A stretch of 64,000 nucleotides of DNA from Undibacterium sp. Jales W-56 (GCF_025548535.1 NZ_JAJLQW010000007.1:157902-221901), one strand, 5' to 3'. Positions 43,658 through 53,599 are shown, counted from the first letter of the stretch. A program made the numbers and translations. Notes: generated from the sequence alone by a model not told the origin.

Positions 43658-44563
43658 TTATTCTTTCATTCTATGAACATACACAATACTCGATGGCACT
43701 TCACCGGATTTATCTCTGGGGAAAGGCGCGGATTTTTCGATCGCTTTTTCTACCGCTTCATCAAAACCCGGAATGCCGGAGGATTTTAACTTGCGTATTG
43801 GACCACGCAGAGAACCATCGGGCAATAACTCTATCCGGTATTCTACGGTAGGATTGTTACCAGACGTTTCAGGCGCATTAAATACGGTATTCGAGCGTAC
43901 TTTAGTGCCTATGCGGGCGGCATAACTTGGGTCGCCGCGGTTGTTGCCGGTTGATTTCGCCGCGTCGCCTGTGCCGCCGCTACCGGTCGCCGTGGCTTGC
44001 CCGGTTAAGCGGCGCATATCCTCCTCGCGCATTTTTTCACGGGCAATTTGCTCTTTATTTTGCTGTTTCTTGCTATCCGCAAGTTTTTTCTTGTCAGCTT
44101 CTTCTGCGGCAAGTTTGTCCACTTTTTTCTTTTGCTCCGCGAGTTTTTCTTTTTCTTTTTTCAGGTTCAACTCTTGTTCCTGCTTACGCTTGACCTCTTC
44201 GCGCTCTGCTTTTTGCTGGTCTTCGAGTTTTTTCTTTTCAGCGAGTTTGCGCTTTTTTTCTTGCGCCAGGGCGATCTCGGGATCTTCAAGCGGCGCCACC
44301 TTAACGACCGGCTTTTCCGGAGTCACCATTTTTTCCGGCTCGGGAGTAGTCTCGACCGGCACCGGCTTGGGAGCGGCGTCCCTGGTCGTCATATCCCAGA
44401 CTTCCGCCTCGACCGCCATGGTCTCTTTGTTTTGCCATTGCACGCCGACCCACAGGAAAGCCAGCAATAGCAAATGAACCAATGCCGCCAGGCTGACGGC
44501 GCGCCATTGACCCGGCTCGCGTGGAAATCTGTCTGCAGGGATATTCAGGGGAAATTCTTTCAT
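43658..44563 (-). CDS. tolA: Tol-Pal system inner-membrane protein TolA
   Basis: Protein of 301 residues. One N-terminal membrane helix (AVSLAALVHLLLLAFLWVGVQW), a long Lys/Glu/Ala coiled coil (about 95-185, KKRKLAEKKKLEDQQKAE) and a C-terminal TonB-like domain (SYAARIGTKVRSNTVFNAPE, then GFDEAVEKAIEKSAPFPRD). It transmits TolQR energy to TolB-Pal. It is separated from tolR by the two tam genes; the 150-bp gap before it has a TATAAT-like box (about 44673), suggesting its own promoter. Confidence 0.93.
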   Translation of the reverse strand: MKEFPLNIPADRFPREPGQWRAVSLAALVHLLLLAFLWVGVQWQNKETMAVEAEVWDMTTRDAAPKPVPVETTPEPEKMVTPEKPVVKVAPLEDPEIALAQEKKRKLAEKKKLEDQQKAEREEVKRKQEQELNLKKEKEKLAEQKKKVDKLAAEEADKKKLADSKKQQNKEQIAREKMREEDMRRLTGQATATGSGGTGDAAKSTGNNRGDPSYAARIGTKVRSNTVFNAPETSGNNPTVEYRIELLPDGSLRGPIRKLKSSGIPGFDEAVEKAIEKSAPFPRDKSGEVPSSIVYVHRMKE

Positions 44564-44714
44564 GACTTTATATGATGCATCAATCGCAGCTTAGTTTCTT
44601 GATTTTGAGAATAAATGATTGCCTGCACGCTATTTTTAGCTTGGTACTGCACTGCCAGCAAAATTATAAGCGGGATCGCTGCATGAAGTCGGCAATCGCC
44701 GGCTAAATAGTCTC

Positions 44715-47700
44715 TTAGTTAAATGAAAACGTATAGTAAGCATCGACCGAAGATTCATTGCCCGTCCTGCCGATAATACTGATGCGCCGGGTCAGTTGCC
44801 AGCTTAACTTGATCGCACCGCTGGCATCCGACAACCCCCGCTCGACCGATAACACAATGCCGGGCGCCAGTCGCTTACCTATCGTCACCACCTGATTGCC
44901 GGAATTTGATCCCAATGAAGTAGCGCCGGCAATGGTCTGGCTTGGTAATTTGGAGCCATTGCCGGTATCGGCGGTTCCCATGGAGAATTCATCAAAACCC
45001 AAGCCGTTGACGACATCCCGCGGGATATTGCGACTGCCGTCTCCGCCAAATATAGCGCTGGCAGCCGACATCAGCAGAGACGCATCATTGCCTGCAATCT
45101 GGTCTGAGCCGCGTCCGAGTACCAGCCAGGATAATTTTTCCGCGTCTGGCACGCTGGGTTCAGAGACCAGCCGCACCTGCGGCGCAGCCACCGTGCCGAC
45201 CACTTCGACCCCGGCCTCAACCGCCAGCCCCTGACGCAAGGCGCGTATGTTCAAGCCCGGATTTCCCGGCGGCCCCTGAAAATTTAAAATACCGCGCTCG
45301 ATCGCCAATTGCTGACCATAGCCTTCATAAGCGCCGCCGACAGTGCGGATCGAGCCGCTGGCCTGCATAGGGTTGCCGTCGGCGGCGCGTAAGCGTATCG
45401 TACCGGCCAGCGCGGTATCCAGTCCGCGGCCAACAAACACAAAGCGCGGCCCCATGTCAAAGCTCATGTCGAGACGGGATTTGAGGGCTTTTTTATTCGC
45501 ATCCTCCGCTGCTTTCAGTTGCGCCGCCTTGTCCTTATTGCGAATCACGACCACATCGCCGGATAAGCTCGGCGGCGGCAATTTAGGCAATTTGAAGTAA
45601 GCGCCATCGGCCTTGAGCTTGCCGGTCAGGTTCCAGACATCTTTGACATTCACTATATTGGTTTCGCCGCTGACCACCAGCCAGCGATCATTTCTCTGCA
45701 ACAGCGGGAATTGCTTCATTTGCGCCTGAATATTGCCGCTTTCATTGCGGATATCGATATCACCACTGGCGCTGAGTTGGCCTTTTTGCCCTATCCAATT
45801 TATCCCCTGAAATTGCGCGTGGCGCGGCATCATCGATACCGTATTCGAAAATTCCAGGCGATTCAGCCGTACATGACTTTCATCGACGACCGCTTCCAAA
45901 ATACCGTTTGGCAAGAGTAAGCCTTCAGAGGCAAAGGCGACTTCGAGTTCGCGTCCGCTGAGCCTGGCTTGATACTTGGGTTGCCTGATCTGCCCCGCCA
46001 GTTGCGCATCGATCAGCAACTTGCCTTTCAATGCCAGGCCGGGATTAATCCATGGACCCAGCCACTGCACGTCAGGAATATCGGCCTTCACCTGACCGGC
46101 AAGAGCCGCATCAGGAGGCAGGGTCCAGCCGCCCGATTGCTTGCCGATGGCGGAGCTTGCCTGAATTTGCCAGCGCCCCAGCCGCGCACCGTCGGCACTC
46201 GCATTCAGCGTTAGTCTGGTGGCGTCACTACCGGCAACGACGCCCCCTAAAGCAAGCTGCATCTGCAGATCGCGGATGCCCAGGGGAATCGCTTTACCGG
46301 TACCGTCGGCATCATTGATACGCACGTCGCCACTCTGGCGCTGCATGTGAAGCTCGCCCTGCAGATGGTTCTTGAGTTGCAGATTCCATGCTGCATCGAG
46401 CAATAAATCGCCCTCGACCGCGTATTGCGGGCGGATCAGGTGCGCCAAGGCGATCGCATCCATTGCGGCCCATTTACCCTGCGTCTTGATTCCATCGGGC
46501 GACCAGTCGAACTGCGTCAGATTCAAACGACCCATCGTTCCCGACAAGGCAACATCGCTTAAACTCACGGCCTGACTGGATGCACGCAATTTGACTGGTG
46601 CGAGTAAGTTCAGGTCGGGCTTGCCGGTCAAATTCGCGCTGAGAATCTGTCCCTGCCATTGCAATGGTTCATCGTTATTTTTTGTTGCCGGATTTATCGC
46701 TCCACCCAGGCTGCCGGCAGCCCGTACGCTCAGGCTGCGCGTTGCCGTAAAGCGGCTATTCAGATCGATCGTATGCGCAGCGCGCGTCCCTTTTAACAGC
46801 AAGCTGATTTGCTCGGCCAACATTGGCAAACCCGCGTCTTTATTCGCATTCAGCGTATCGGTGGCAGTGCGTCTGGCGAGATCGCTGCGCAGATTTTTGA
46901 CCTGGACATCGCCATCAAATGCACCTTGAATGCCGCGTGCCAAATCGACCTTCGCTTGTACGCTATCGATCTCCCATTGCCGGCCGTAGCGTAGTCGCTG
47001 CGCGCTGACATCGAGCATGCCGGCAGGCTCAGTCATTGTGCCGTGCAAGCGCAGTTGCGCTTTCACAGTGCCCGCCAGGGTCTGCTGCGCAGGCAACCAG
47101 GGCGAGATCGCAGCCAGATCCGGCATCTCGATCGCCAGTTGCAACTGATCCTTGTCATTGCCCCAGATGCCTTGCCCGGTCAAGGTGTTTTTACCCCAAT
47201 GCAGATCAAGCTGGTTGATGGTCAAAGCAAGATCTTGCTGCCAGCGGCCATCAATCACGCCAGCCAGGTTCTGTCCGGCATATTGCCCTTGCAAAGCACT
47301 TAGATGCAGCGCTACATCAAGTTTTGGTTGTAGTTGTCCGGAGGCGGAAAAATCGGCATTGATATTCCCTGCTGGCACCTTGACCCAGCGTGCCGGATCC
47401 ACATGCTGCATGCTGCCTTTGGCATTAAATCGCAGCGCGCCGCTTAACACGATCTCGCCTTGCGCTTGCAAGCGCGAACCGGCGGAGGTCAGATCGAACT
47501 TGGTTAAACGCACCAGCGCGGCTTGCTCTGTCGTTGTCCCTACTTTTTTGGGTTCTGTTTTTAATTCTGGCTGGTAGCTGGCCTCGGCGTTCAGGCTGGC
47601 GCGCGGATCGCTCAATTGTGCCTGGAAGTTAATTCGATGATCCGGCTTCGATTGCGCCTGGATATGGCCCTTCAATTGCGTGGGCTGGATACGTCTGTCC

Positions 47701-49049
47701 AATTGCGCCAGATCGACATCTGATACATCGAAACGTGCATCGATCAAAGGCAGGCCTGATGACAATAACTGTACCTGCGCAGCGCCGGCCACTCGCCCTT
47801 TTCCGGCCAATTGCATCTGCGTCTGATCGAGCGAAAAATGATCGCCGCTCCAGGCTATAGCCGAAGTCAATTTTGTGAATGGCAAACCGTTCTGGTCAAA
47901 TCGAGAGGGCTGCGAATTGCTGACCTGGATCTTGCCAGCCAAATTCAGCTCGGTTGAGGTGCTTGATGCCGCGCTGACAGATTTTTTCGTGGTCGATTTC
48001 GAATCCGCGGATAAAACTACTGGCTGCAAATCAGCGGCAATATTTAAATGCGCCACCGGTGCCTGCGCCGCAAACTCAGCCGGATTAAAGCCCGAGATAG
48101 TCGCGCGTAAAGTACGCACTGCCTGTCTGGAAAAAGGCGCGAGCACCGCGCTCAGTTCGCCTTGCAAGGTAGAAGCCATTTTTGCCTTGCCGACTACGGC
48201 ATTAGCGCCTGTGCTTGCTAGCGGCTCGCTCAATTTCGCTTTGGCATTCACCCGCAATTCTTCTAGAGATCCGGACAGACTTCCAGCCACGCCGATCTCC
48301 GGCAGTTGTACATCCGGTTGCCCGCGATAATCGAATTCTGCCTGCGTTTTAAAAGGGCGCTGGGTCGCAATCGTCATTCGCGTGCCGACCTGGCCGAAAT
48401 CCGTTTTAACGCTGGCCTGCAAGTGATGCTGGCTTTGATTCGATTGCAACAGCGCAGTAATTCCTGTCAGCGTGATGACAGGTGCGACTTTGAACTTGCG
48501 GCCATCGACCACAAAACTGGCAATGCTTAATCTGCCTATCGCCGCCTGCTCAAGCGCGATATCGATACCTGCATTGAGATTTGCCGGCAGGCTGGCCGGC
48601 GTTTTATCTTCCAGCGTCTCAATTTGCAGCGCCGCGATTTGCAGGCTTTGCACGGATAGCTTGCCGCGCAGCAGTGCCGGAGCCTGCCAGCGCATGGCAA
48701 CTCCGCCCGCCTTCACATGCAGTGTCGCGGTTTGATAACGCAGCTCGCCAATGCGCAGTTCATCCAGCAGGCGGCCGCTGACATCGGTAAAACTGAGCTG
48801 CCCTGCGCTTGCCACTTGCGCCAGATTCAGTAAGGTTGCTGTGCCCGATTGTGTCCAGCCAACCCATCCCGCGGCTATCGCCAATAAAGCCGGCAAGAGC
48901 GCCAGCCACCATAAGCGGCGACCGAAACATGCTGATTTATTTTTTTTCACGGCGCCGCCATCCGCCTTGCCTTGCATGGCAGATGCCTCGGCAGTATGCG
49001 CCGCACTGGCTTGCCGGTCTCGTTCTGACTGTGGAGCATCCTGATTCAT
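44715..49049 (-). CDS. tamB: TamB, inner-membrane/periplasmic bridge protein
   Basis: AsmA-like protein of 1444 residues. Cytosolic tail (1-40), one membrane anchor (about 43-65, LWWLALLPALLAIAAGWVGW), a very long repetitive beta-rich body, and a C-terminal TamB/DUF490 domain with GTIRLRAADGNPMQASGSIRTVGGAYEGYGQQLAIERG and SWLVLGRGSD. TamB-type proteins form a hydrophobic groove for phospholipid flow or outer-membrane protein assembly with TamA. Starts 30 bp after tamA. The ORFs antisense to it are shadows. Confidence 0.93.
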   Translation of the reverse strand: MNQDAPQSERDRQASAAHTAEASAMQGKADGGAVKKNKSACFGRRLWWLALLPALLAIAAGWVGWTQSGTATLLNLAQVASAGQLSFTDVSGRLLDELRIGELRYQTATLHVKAGGVAMRWQAPALLRGKLSVQSLQIAALQIETLEDKTPASLPANLNAGIDIALEQAAIGRLSIASFVVDGRKFKVAPVITLTGITALLQSNQSQHHLQASVKTDFGQVGTRMTIATQRPFKTQAEFDYRGQPDVQLPEIGVAGSLSGSLEELRVNAKAKLSEPLASTGANAVVGKAKMASTLQGELSAVLAPFSRQAVRTLRATISGFNPAEFAAQAPVAHLNIAADLQPVVLSADSKSTTKKSVSAASSTSTELNLAGKIQVSNSQPSRFDQNGLPFTKLTSAIAWSGDHFSLDQTQMQLAGKGRVAGAAQVQLLSSGLPLIDARFDVSDVDLAQLDRRIQPTQLKGHIQAQSKPDHRINFQAQLSDPRASLNAEASYQPELKTEPKKVGTTTEQAALVRLTKFDLTSAGSRLQAQGEIVLSGALRFNAKGSMQHVDPARWVKVPAGNINADFSASGQLQPKLDVALHLSALQGQYAGQNLAGVIDGRWQQDLALTINQLDLHWGKNTLTGQGIWGNDKDQLQLAIEMPDLAAISPWLPAQQTLAGTVKAQLRLHGTMTEPAGMLDVSAQRLRYGRQWEIDSVQAKVDLARGIQGAFDGDVQVKNLRSDLARRTATDTLNANKDAGLPMLAEQISLLLKGTRAAHTIDLNSRFTATRSLSVRAAGSLGGAINPATKNNDEPLQWQGQILSANLTGKPDLNLLAPVKLRASSQAVSLSDVALSGTMGRLNLTQFDWSPDGIKTQGKWAAMDAIALAHLIRPQYAVEGDLLLDAAWNLQLKNHLQGELHMQRQSGDVRINDADGTGKAIPLGIRDLQMQLALGGVVAGSDATRLTLNASADGARLGRWQIQASSAIGKQSGGWTLPPDAALAGQVKADIPDVQWLGPWINPGLALKGKLLIDAQLAGQIRQPKYQARLSGRELEVAFASEGLLLPNGILEAVVDESHVRLNRLEFSNTVSMMPRHAQFQGINWIGQKGQLSASGDIDIRNESGNIQAQMKQFPLLQRNDRWLVVSGETNIVNVKDVWNLTGKLKADGAYFKLPKLPPPSLSGDVVVIRNKDKAAQLKAAEDANKKALKSRLDMSFDMGPRFVFVGRGLDTALAGTIRLRAADGNPMQASGSIRTVGGAYEGYGQQLAIERGILNFQGPPGNPGLNIRALRQGLAVEAGVEVVGTVAAPQVRLVSEPSVPDAEKLSWLVLGRGSDQIAGNDASLLMSAASAIFGGDGSRNIPRDVVNGLGFDEFSMGTADTGNGSKLPSQTIAGATSLGSNSGNQVVTIGKRLAPGIVLSVERGLSDASGAIKLSWQLTRRISIIGRTGNESSVDAYYTFSFN

Positions 49050-49079
49050 GGCGCATTCATAGTGACATTATCTGCATCA

Positions 49080-51062
49080 TCAAAATGCAATCGCAATCGA
49101 AAAATCGAGGCGGAATTTTTTGATGTTTTTTCCATAGGCCAGATCGAGCGCCACCGGTCCCGCAGGAGTCTTATACCGCCCGCCTATGCCGTAACCTTGC
49201 TTGGCGCTGTGATCCCGCCAATTATCGGCCGCATCGCCGAGGTCGAGAAAAGCGGCTGCGCCCCAGTTTGATTTAGTCCAATGCACATACTCGGCACTCG
49301 CGACGCCCATGACTTTGCCGCCAGTAACGGCTCCGGCATTCTGGATACCTAGACTTTGATAGGCGTAACCGCGAACCGTGCTGCTACCGCCGGTGCGAAA
49401 CAAATATTCTTCAGGGATACCATCACGACTTTGCGACAGCACCTGGCCCACTTCCGCACGCAAGATAATGCTGTCGCGTTGTGCTACCGGGATCCAGCGC
49501 TGATACTTCGCATAGGTACGGATAAAACGCTGATCCGATAGCAAAGCTTTTTCTGAAAACGCCAGGTCGAGTTGTGCGATCTGGCCTTTACGCGGTGCGA
49601 AACTATCGTCGACATCGCGCCAGGTCCACCCCACTGAGGTCACCAGCGCCTTATTAAAGCGGAGCGGGCCGCCATCGATTTCAACTTTTTCACGCAATAA
49701 ATTGACACCGATGCGTTGTTCCAGATGATTGCGGGTGCTGGTACGCTTGATGCCCAAAGCCGTCCGGGTTAACACTAATCCTGAGATATCTTGTCGATCC
49801 GCTAGCACGCCAAAGGAATCTAAAAATTGCGCATCTCGCGGCGGCAGGTAGATATCGGCATAACCAAGCTGACGTTTTTGTTCGATACGCACGGCACTGC
49901 GCAAGTCCCATGCCTTGCTCAAAATATCCCGGTCACGATAAGACACTTCGGCACGAAAACCGGTGTTGCTGCTATAGCCGGCACCAAAGCCCAGATCCCT
50001 TGCCTTGCGCTCAACGACACTCACTTCGACAGGCGCACTGTCTGCCTTGGCGGGATCGGTATCGACATTCACGGTAACCGTGGAAAAATAAGCGGAGTTT
50101 TGCAAGGCGCGCTGATATTCGAGCAAACGTGAACGCGAATAAGCCTCGCCTTTTTTGGGTGCCTGATAACGCTCCAGCAACCAGGCAGGAAAACGCTGCA
50201 AGCCCGTCACCGTGATCTCGCCCAGAGTGAATGGCGGTCCGCTGTCGATCTCCACTGCCAGCGTCGCCGAGTTGCTATCGGCATCAATCGTCGCGTTGCT
50301 GTTAACGATGGACGCTGCGGCATAGACGTCGGCGCGCAGTGTTTCAGTGAGTGCGGTTTTTGCGTTGTCCCACTCTTCATCGCGGAACGCCGCTCCTGTC
50401 GCCAAGCCCCAGTCTGCCGTCAATTCATTCTGACGTTTGAGCGCATCCGCCTGGCCCGCTTTGGCCGCGTCAGCCAGTGCTCCGGAAAACTGTAGCTTGA
50501 CGTCTTTTACCAGCGTCCGGCTACCGGCATCGATGTTCACGTAAATCACCATGCTCTGGTTTGAATGTCCGCCGTTCAGCTTGTCACGCGCATCGAATGA
50601 GATGACAGGAGAAAAATAACCCTCCGTGGCCAGGATATTGCCGATATCGAGCCGCAATTTGCGCAGCAAGGTCGGGGTTACGTTTTGCGGATCGGTATTC
50701 GATGCAAGCTCGGGAATGTGCTGCTTGATCAGGGCCAGCCAATCGCCGCTGGCGTCACCGATTTGGAAACGTTGTGCGGATGCCGAAACGACGCTGGCAT
50801 CTTCTGCAAATTCAGCTAGCGGTTCATCGCTTTTTGCCGGGCTGGAAGCGTTAGTCTGGAGCTCAGTCGCGGATGTTTCTTCTAGCGCTTTTTCTGATAT
50901 TTTTTCTAAATTCTTTGGCGGAATTTCTGATGGCGTTTTTACCGGATGCAAGTCCACGTCGGCTACTGCGCTGAACGCGGGCGGCTCCGATGCCAGGCAA
51001 TCGCTGAACCCGGCACTCCATACCACCAAGCTGCAACAGACAACAACGGAACGCACAGGCAT
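49080..51062 (-). CDS. tamA: TamA, outer-membrane Omp85-family translocation protein
   Basis: Protein of about 660 residues with signal peptide (VCCSLVVWSAGFSDCLAS), a Pro/Glu/Ser-rich insert (about 30-95) before three POTRA domains (about 110-370), and a 16-strand barrel with the lid-lock motif VRGY (GGSSTVRGYAYQ) and the C-terminal strand RLDFSIAIAF ending in Phe. The start ATG (51062-51060) overlaps the tolR stop by one base (TGATG), which implies coupled translation. This places an Omp85 gene inside the Tol operon. Confidence 0.93.
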   Translation of the reverse strand: MPVRSVVVCCSLVVWSAGFSDCLASEPPAFSAVADVDLHPVKTPSEIPPKNLEKISEKALEETSATELQTNASSPAKSDEPLAEFAEDASVVSASAQRFQIGDASGDWLALIKQHIPELASNTDPQNVTPTLLRKLRLDIGNILATEGYFSPVISFDARDKLNGGHSNQSMVIYVNIDAGSRTLVKDVKLQFSGALADAAKAGQADALKRQNELTADWGLATGAAFRDEEWDNAKTALTETLRADVYAAASIVNSNATIDADSNSATLAVEIDSGPPFTLGEITVTGLQRFPAWLLERYQAPKKGEAYSRSRLLEYQRALQNSAYFSTVTVNVDTDPAKADSAPVEVSVVERKARDLGFGAGYSSNTGFRAEVSYRDRDILSKAWDLRSAVRIEQKRQLGYADIYLPPRDAQFLDSFGVLADRQDISGLVLTRTALGIKRTSTRNHLEQRIGVNLLREKVEIDGGPLRFNKALVTSVGWTWRDVDDSFAPRKGQIAQLDLAFSEKALLSDQRFIRTYAKYQRWIPVAQRDSIILRAEVGQVLSQSRDGIPEEYLFRTGGSSTVRGYAYQSLGIQNAGAVTGGKVMGVASAEYVHWTKSNWGAAAFLDLGDAADNWRDHSAKQGYGIGGRYKTPAGPVALDLAYGKNIKKFRLDFSIAIAF

Positions 51063-51502
51063 CACTTGGTCGCCAGACCAACCCGATTGATGCCGAGTTT
51101 TTTCGCTTCGGAAATGACTTGAATGATTTCGTCGTACTTCATTTCTTTATCCGCCGATACCATGACGGATAACTCCGGCTTGGCATCGTGATATTCCTTG
51201 AGTTTCTGCATCAACTGCTGATGATTCACCGCAGTTTCTTGCGACTCTCGCTTGCTATTGCCGTTACTGCTGCCCCTGGTATTGATACTGATGGCGTATT
51301 TATTGGTGTCCAGAGTGATTTCTATATAGTCCGATGGCGGCTGGGTCGATTGTCCCGCGGTCGGCAGATTGATCACGCTGGGATTCGTCATCGGTGCTGC
51401 CACCATGAAAATCACCAGTAGCACCAGCATCACGTCGATGTAGGGGACGACATTAATTTCTGCCTTGAATTTGCGTTTACGTTCGCCACGCAGAGAACTC
51501 AT
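51062..51502 (-). CDS. tolR: Tol-Pal system protein TolR
   Basis: Protein of 146 residues in the ExbD/TolR family: one membrane helix with the proton-channel Asp (EINVVPYIDVMLVLLVIFMV) and a periplasmic C-terminal domain (YHDAKPELSVMVSADKEMKYDEIIQVI). A Ser/Asn insert (NTRGSSNGNSKRES) lengthens the middle slightly. 6 bp after tolQ. Confidence 0.96.
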   Translation of the reverse strand: MSSLRGERKRKFKAEINVVPYIDVMLVLLVIFMVAAPMTNPSVINLPTAGQSTQPPSDYIEITLDTNKYAISINTRGSSNGNSKRESQETAVNHQQLMQKLKEYHDAKPELSVMVSADKEMKYDEIIQVISEAKKLGINRVGLATK

Positions 51503-51508
51503 GAATGC

Positions 51509-52204
51509 TTAACGGGATTGTCTTTGCAAAATATTCGAGAACTCTTCGATAAAGGTTTCAAAGCGAATCGCCAGCCGGTCGATGTCGTGCGAATAGCGGT
51601 TGTAGGCCAGCACCGCCGGAATCGCGGCAAACAAACCAATCGCAGTCGCAATCAGCGCCTCGGCGATGCCGGGCGCGACCGCTGCCAGCGTGGCTTGCTG
51701 CACATTCGCCAGGCCGCGGAAGGCATTCATGATCCCCCACACGGTACCGAACAGGCCGACATACGGAGAGACCGAGCCGACCGATGCCAGAAACGATAAA
51801 TGCGCCTCCAGATGATCCATCTCGCGCTGATACGCAGCGCGCATCGCACGGCGTGCACCGTCCAGCATGGCGCTGGCGTCGAGGGTGGCTTTATTGGCGG
51901 CCTTGACCTTGTGGTATTCGCTCATGCCGGCCTCAAAAATACGTTCCAGCGCACCGGTCTTGTCGCCGCTGGAGCGACGGTTCGATGTCGCGACCTGATA
52001 GAGTTCACCGAGATTGCCGCCGGACCAGAAGTTGCGTTCAAATTCTTCGGTCTGCTTACGCGCTCTTTTGATCGCAAACATTTTGCTGAAAATATAGTTC
52101 CAGCTGGTGACGGACACGCCGAGCAAGAGCAGCATAACCAGTTGCACCAGAATCGACGCATTGGCAATCAGGGTAATGAACGATAAGTCTTGAGTAACAG
52201 TCAT
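51509..52204 (-). CDS. tolQ: Tol-Pal system protein TolQ
   Basis: Proton-channel protein of 231 residues with three membrane helices (ILVQLVMLLLLGVSVTSWNYIF; LASVGSVSPYVGLFGTVWGIMNAF; GIAEALIATAIGLFAAIPAVLAYN). These are the MotA/TolQ/ExbB signatures. With TolR it forms the motor that energises TolA. The 125-bp gap between ybgC and tolQ has no clear terminator. Confidence 0.96.
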   Translation of the reverse strand: MTVTQDLSFITLIANASILVQLVMLLLLGVSVTSWNYIFSKMFAIKRARKQTEEFERNFWSGGNLGELYQVATSNRRSSGDKTGALERIFEAGMSEYHKVKAANKATLDASAMLDGARRAMRAAYQREMDHLEAHLSFLASVGSVSPYVGLFGTVWGIMNAFRGLANVQQATLAAVAPGIAEALIATAIGLFAAIPAVLAYNRYSHDIDRLAIRFETFIEEFSNILQRQSR

Positions 52205-52328
52205 GGTTTCTTTACTTTGGATTTGTACAAAAATTGTCAGTACGGTGTTGCGTTATGCCGGGCGGCTCAGGCATGGCTTATGTGTGGCTTAAGGGTGGCC
52301 CAACTCGTCACCGGTTTTAACTATTCCT

Positions 52329-52727
52329 TCAAGCGATTTTTTCCAGAATATCGTGCGGGATCGGTGCCGGACGTACCGCGCTGGCACTCACGCAGCCGAC
52401 TTTGATTTTGCCGCTCGCCAGCAAGCGATCGCCGCACCAGGCCTCCTGGATAAATTGCACCGAGGCACGTCCCAGCTTTTCGACCACAACGGTGAGCCTG
52501 AGTTCATCGTCCAGCCTGGCGGGAGCATGATACTCGACGGCGGTGCCTTTGACGACAAACATCACTTGATGCTGCGCACTCATGACTTGCTGGCTAATGC
52601 CGGCAGCGCGCAACCATTCGGTCCTGGCACGTTCAAAAAACTTCAGGTAATTCGCATAAAACACGATCCCGCCTGCATCGGTATCTTCGTAATAGACGCG
52701 TACAAACCAGTTGAATTCTCGCAGCAT
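52329..52727 (-). CDS. ybgC: Tol-Pal-associated acyl-CoA thioesterase YbgC
   Basis: Hot-dog-fold thioesterase of 132 residues with the YbgC active-site signature VYYEDTDAGGIVFYANYLKFFERARTEWL (Asp in DTDAGG). It hydrolyses short or medium acyl-CoA in the cytosol and is the usual first gene of tol-pal operons, as here. Confidence 0.94.
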   Translation of the reverse strand: MLREFNWFVRVYYEDTDAGGIVFYANYLKFFERARTEWLRAAGISQQVMSAQHQVMFVVKGTAVEYHAPARLDDELRLTVVVEKLGRASVQFIQEAWCGDRLLASGKIKVGCVSASAVRPAPIPHDILEKIA

Positions 52728-52754
52728 AGAAATAGGTAATTTGATATAAATAAG

Positions 52755-52815
52755 GGAGTATCTTTATTTTTAATGCCGATTGCGCATTATTTATAACGGT
52801 AAATAAAAATACTCC
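52755..52815. repeat. AT-rich inverted repeat between SDR and ybgC
   Basis: GGAGTATCTTTATTT (52755-52769) and AAATAAAAATACTCC (52801-52815) are complementary over 15 bp with one mismatch, with a 31-nt loop. It lies in the 120-bp gap; possibly the SDR gene's transcription end or a control hairpin ahead of the tol operon. Confidence 0.6.
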
Positions 52816-52846
52816 TGGTCAGTATGATGCAATGGCAGATTATGGT

Positions 52847-53599
52847 TTATATCGCGTTACGTTTGATATTAAAGCCACCGAAGCCCTGGCAAGTCGGCAG
52901 CATTTCGATGTAGTTGATATTCACATGCGGCGGCAGCGTCGCCACCCAATAGGCGGATTCGGCAATATCTAGCGCCGTCAAAGGCACGGTGCCTTCATAG
53001 ACTTTGGCTGCCGCATCGTCATTGCCCTTGTAGCGCACATTCGAAAACTCGGTGCCACCGCAAAGACCAGGCGCAATATTGGTCGCACGCACACCGGTGC
53101 CAACCAGGTCGGCCCGCAAGTTCAAGGTGAATTGATCCACGAATGCCTTGGTTGCGCCGTAGACATTACCACCTGGATACGGCGTAGAACCGGCAATAGA
53201 GCCGATATTGATGACCAGACCGCTGCCGCGTTGCACCATTGCCGGCAAAATCGCCCGCGTGACCCGGACCAAACCCTTGGTATTGGTATCGATCATGGTT
53301 TCCCAGTCCTCCAGATTGGCCTGGTGTGCCGGTTCGGTGCCGAGCGCCAGTCCGGCGTTATTGACCAGGACATCGATCTGCTGCCAGGCAAGCGGCAATT
53401 GCGCCAGGGCGTTCTGAATCGACCCTGTATCGGTGACATCCATTGTGACCGGCAATAAGGCTGCGCCCAGTTCAGCGTGCAATGCCGCCAGCCGGTCTGT
53501 ACGACGGGCGGCGGCAATCACCTTGTGGCCGTGACTGACGAATTTTCTTGCCATTGCTTCGCCAAAGCCGGAGCTGGCGCCTGTAATTAAGACGATCAT
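52847..53599 (-). CDS. Short-chain dehydrogenase/reductase (YdfG-like)
   Basis: NADP(H)-dependent classical SDR of 250 residues: cofactor loop TGASSGFGEAMA, NNAGLAL, and catalytic tetrad Ser in NIGSIAGS with YGATK (YxxxK). The C-terminus CQGFGGFNIKRN and IAPGLCGGTEFSNVRYKG resemble E. coli YdfG, a 3-hydroxy-acid (L-allo-threonine/serine) dehydrogenase. ARRTDR after the first strand favours NADP. Confidence 0.88.
   Translation of the reverse strand: MIVLITGASSGFGEAMARKFVSHGHKVIAAARRTDRLAALHAELGAALLPVTMDVTDTGSIQNALAQLPLAWQQIDVLVNNAGLALGTEPAHQANLEDWETMIDTNTKGLVRVTRAILPAMVQRGSGLVINIGSIAGSTPYPGGNVYGATKAFVDQFTLNLRADLVGTGVRATNIAPGLCGGTEFSNVRYKGNDDAAAKVYEGTVPLTALDIAESAYWVATLPPHVNINYIEMLPTCQGFGGFNIKRNAI

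Noticed and set aside
43941..44477. 178-residue plus-strand ORF rich in Ser and Phe
   Set aside because: It is the antisense of the Lys/Glu coiled coil of tolA; low complexity arises from the complementary codons.
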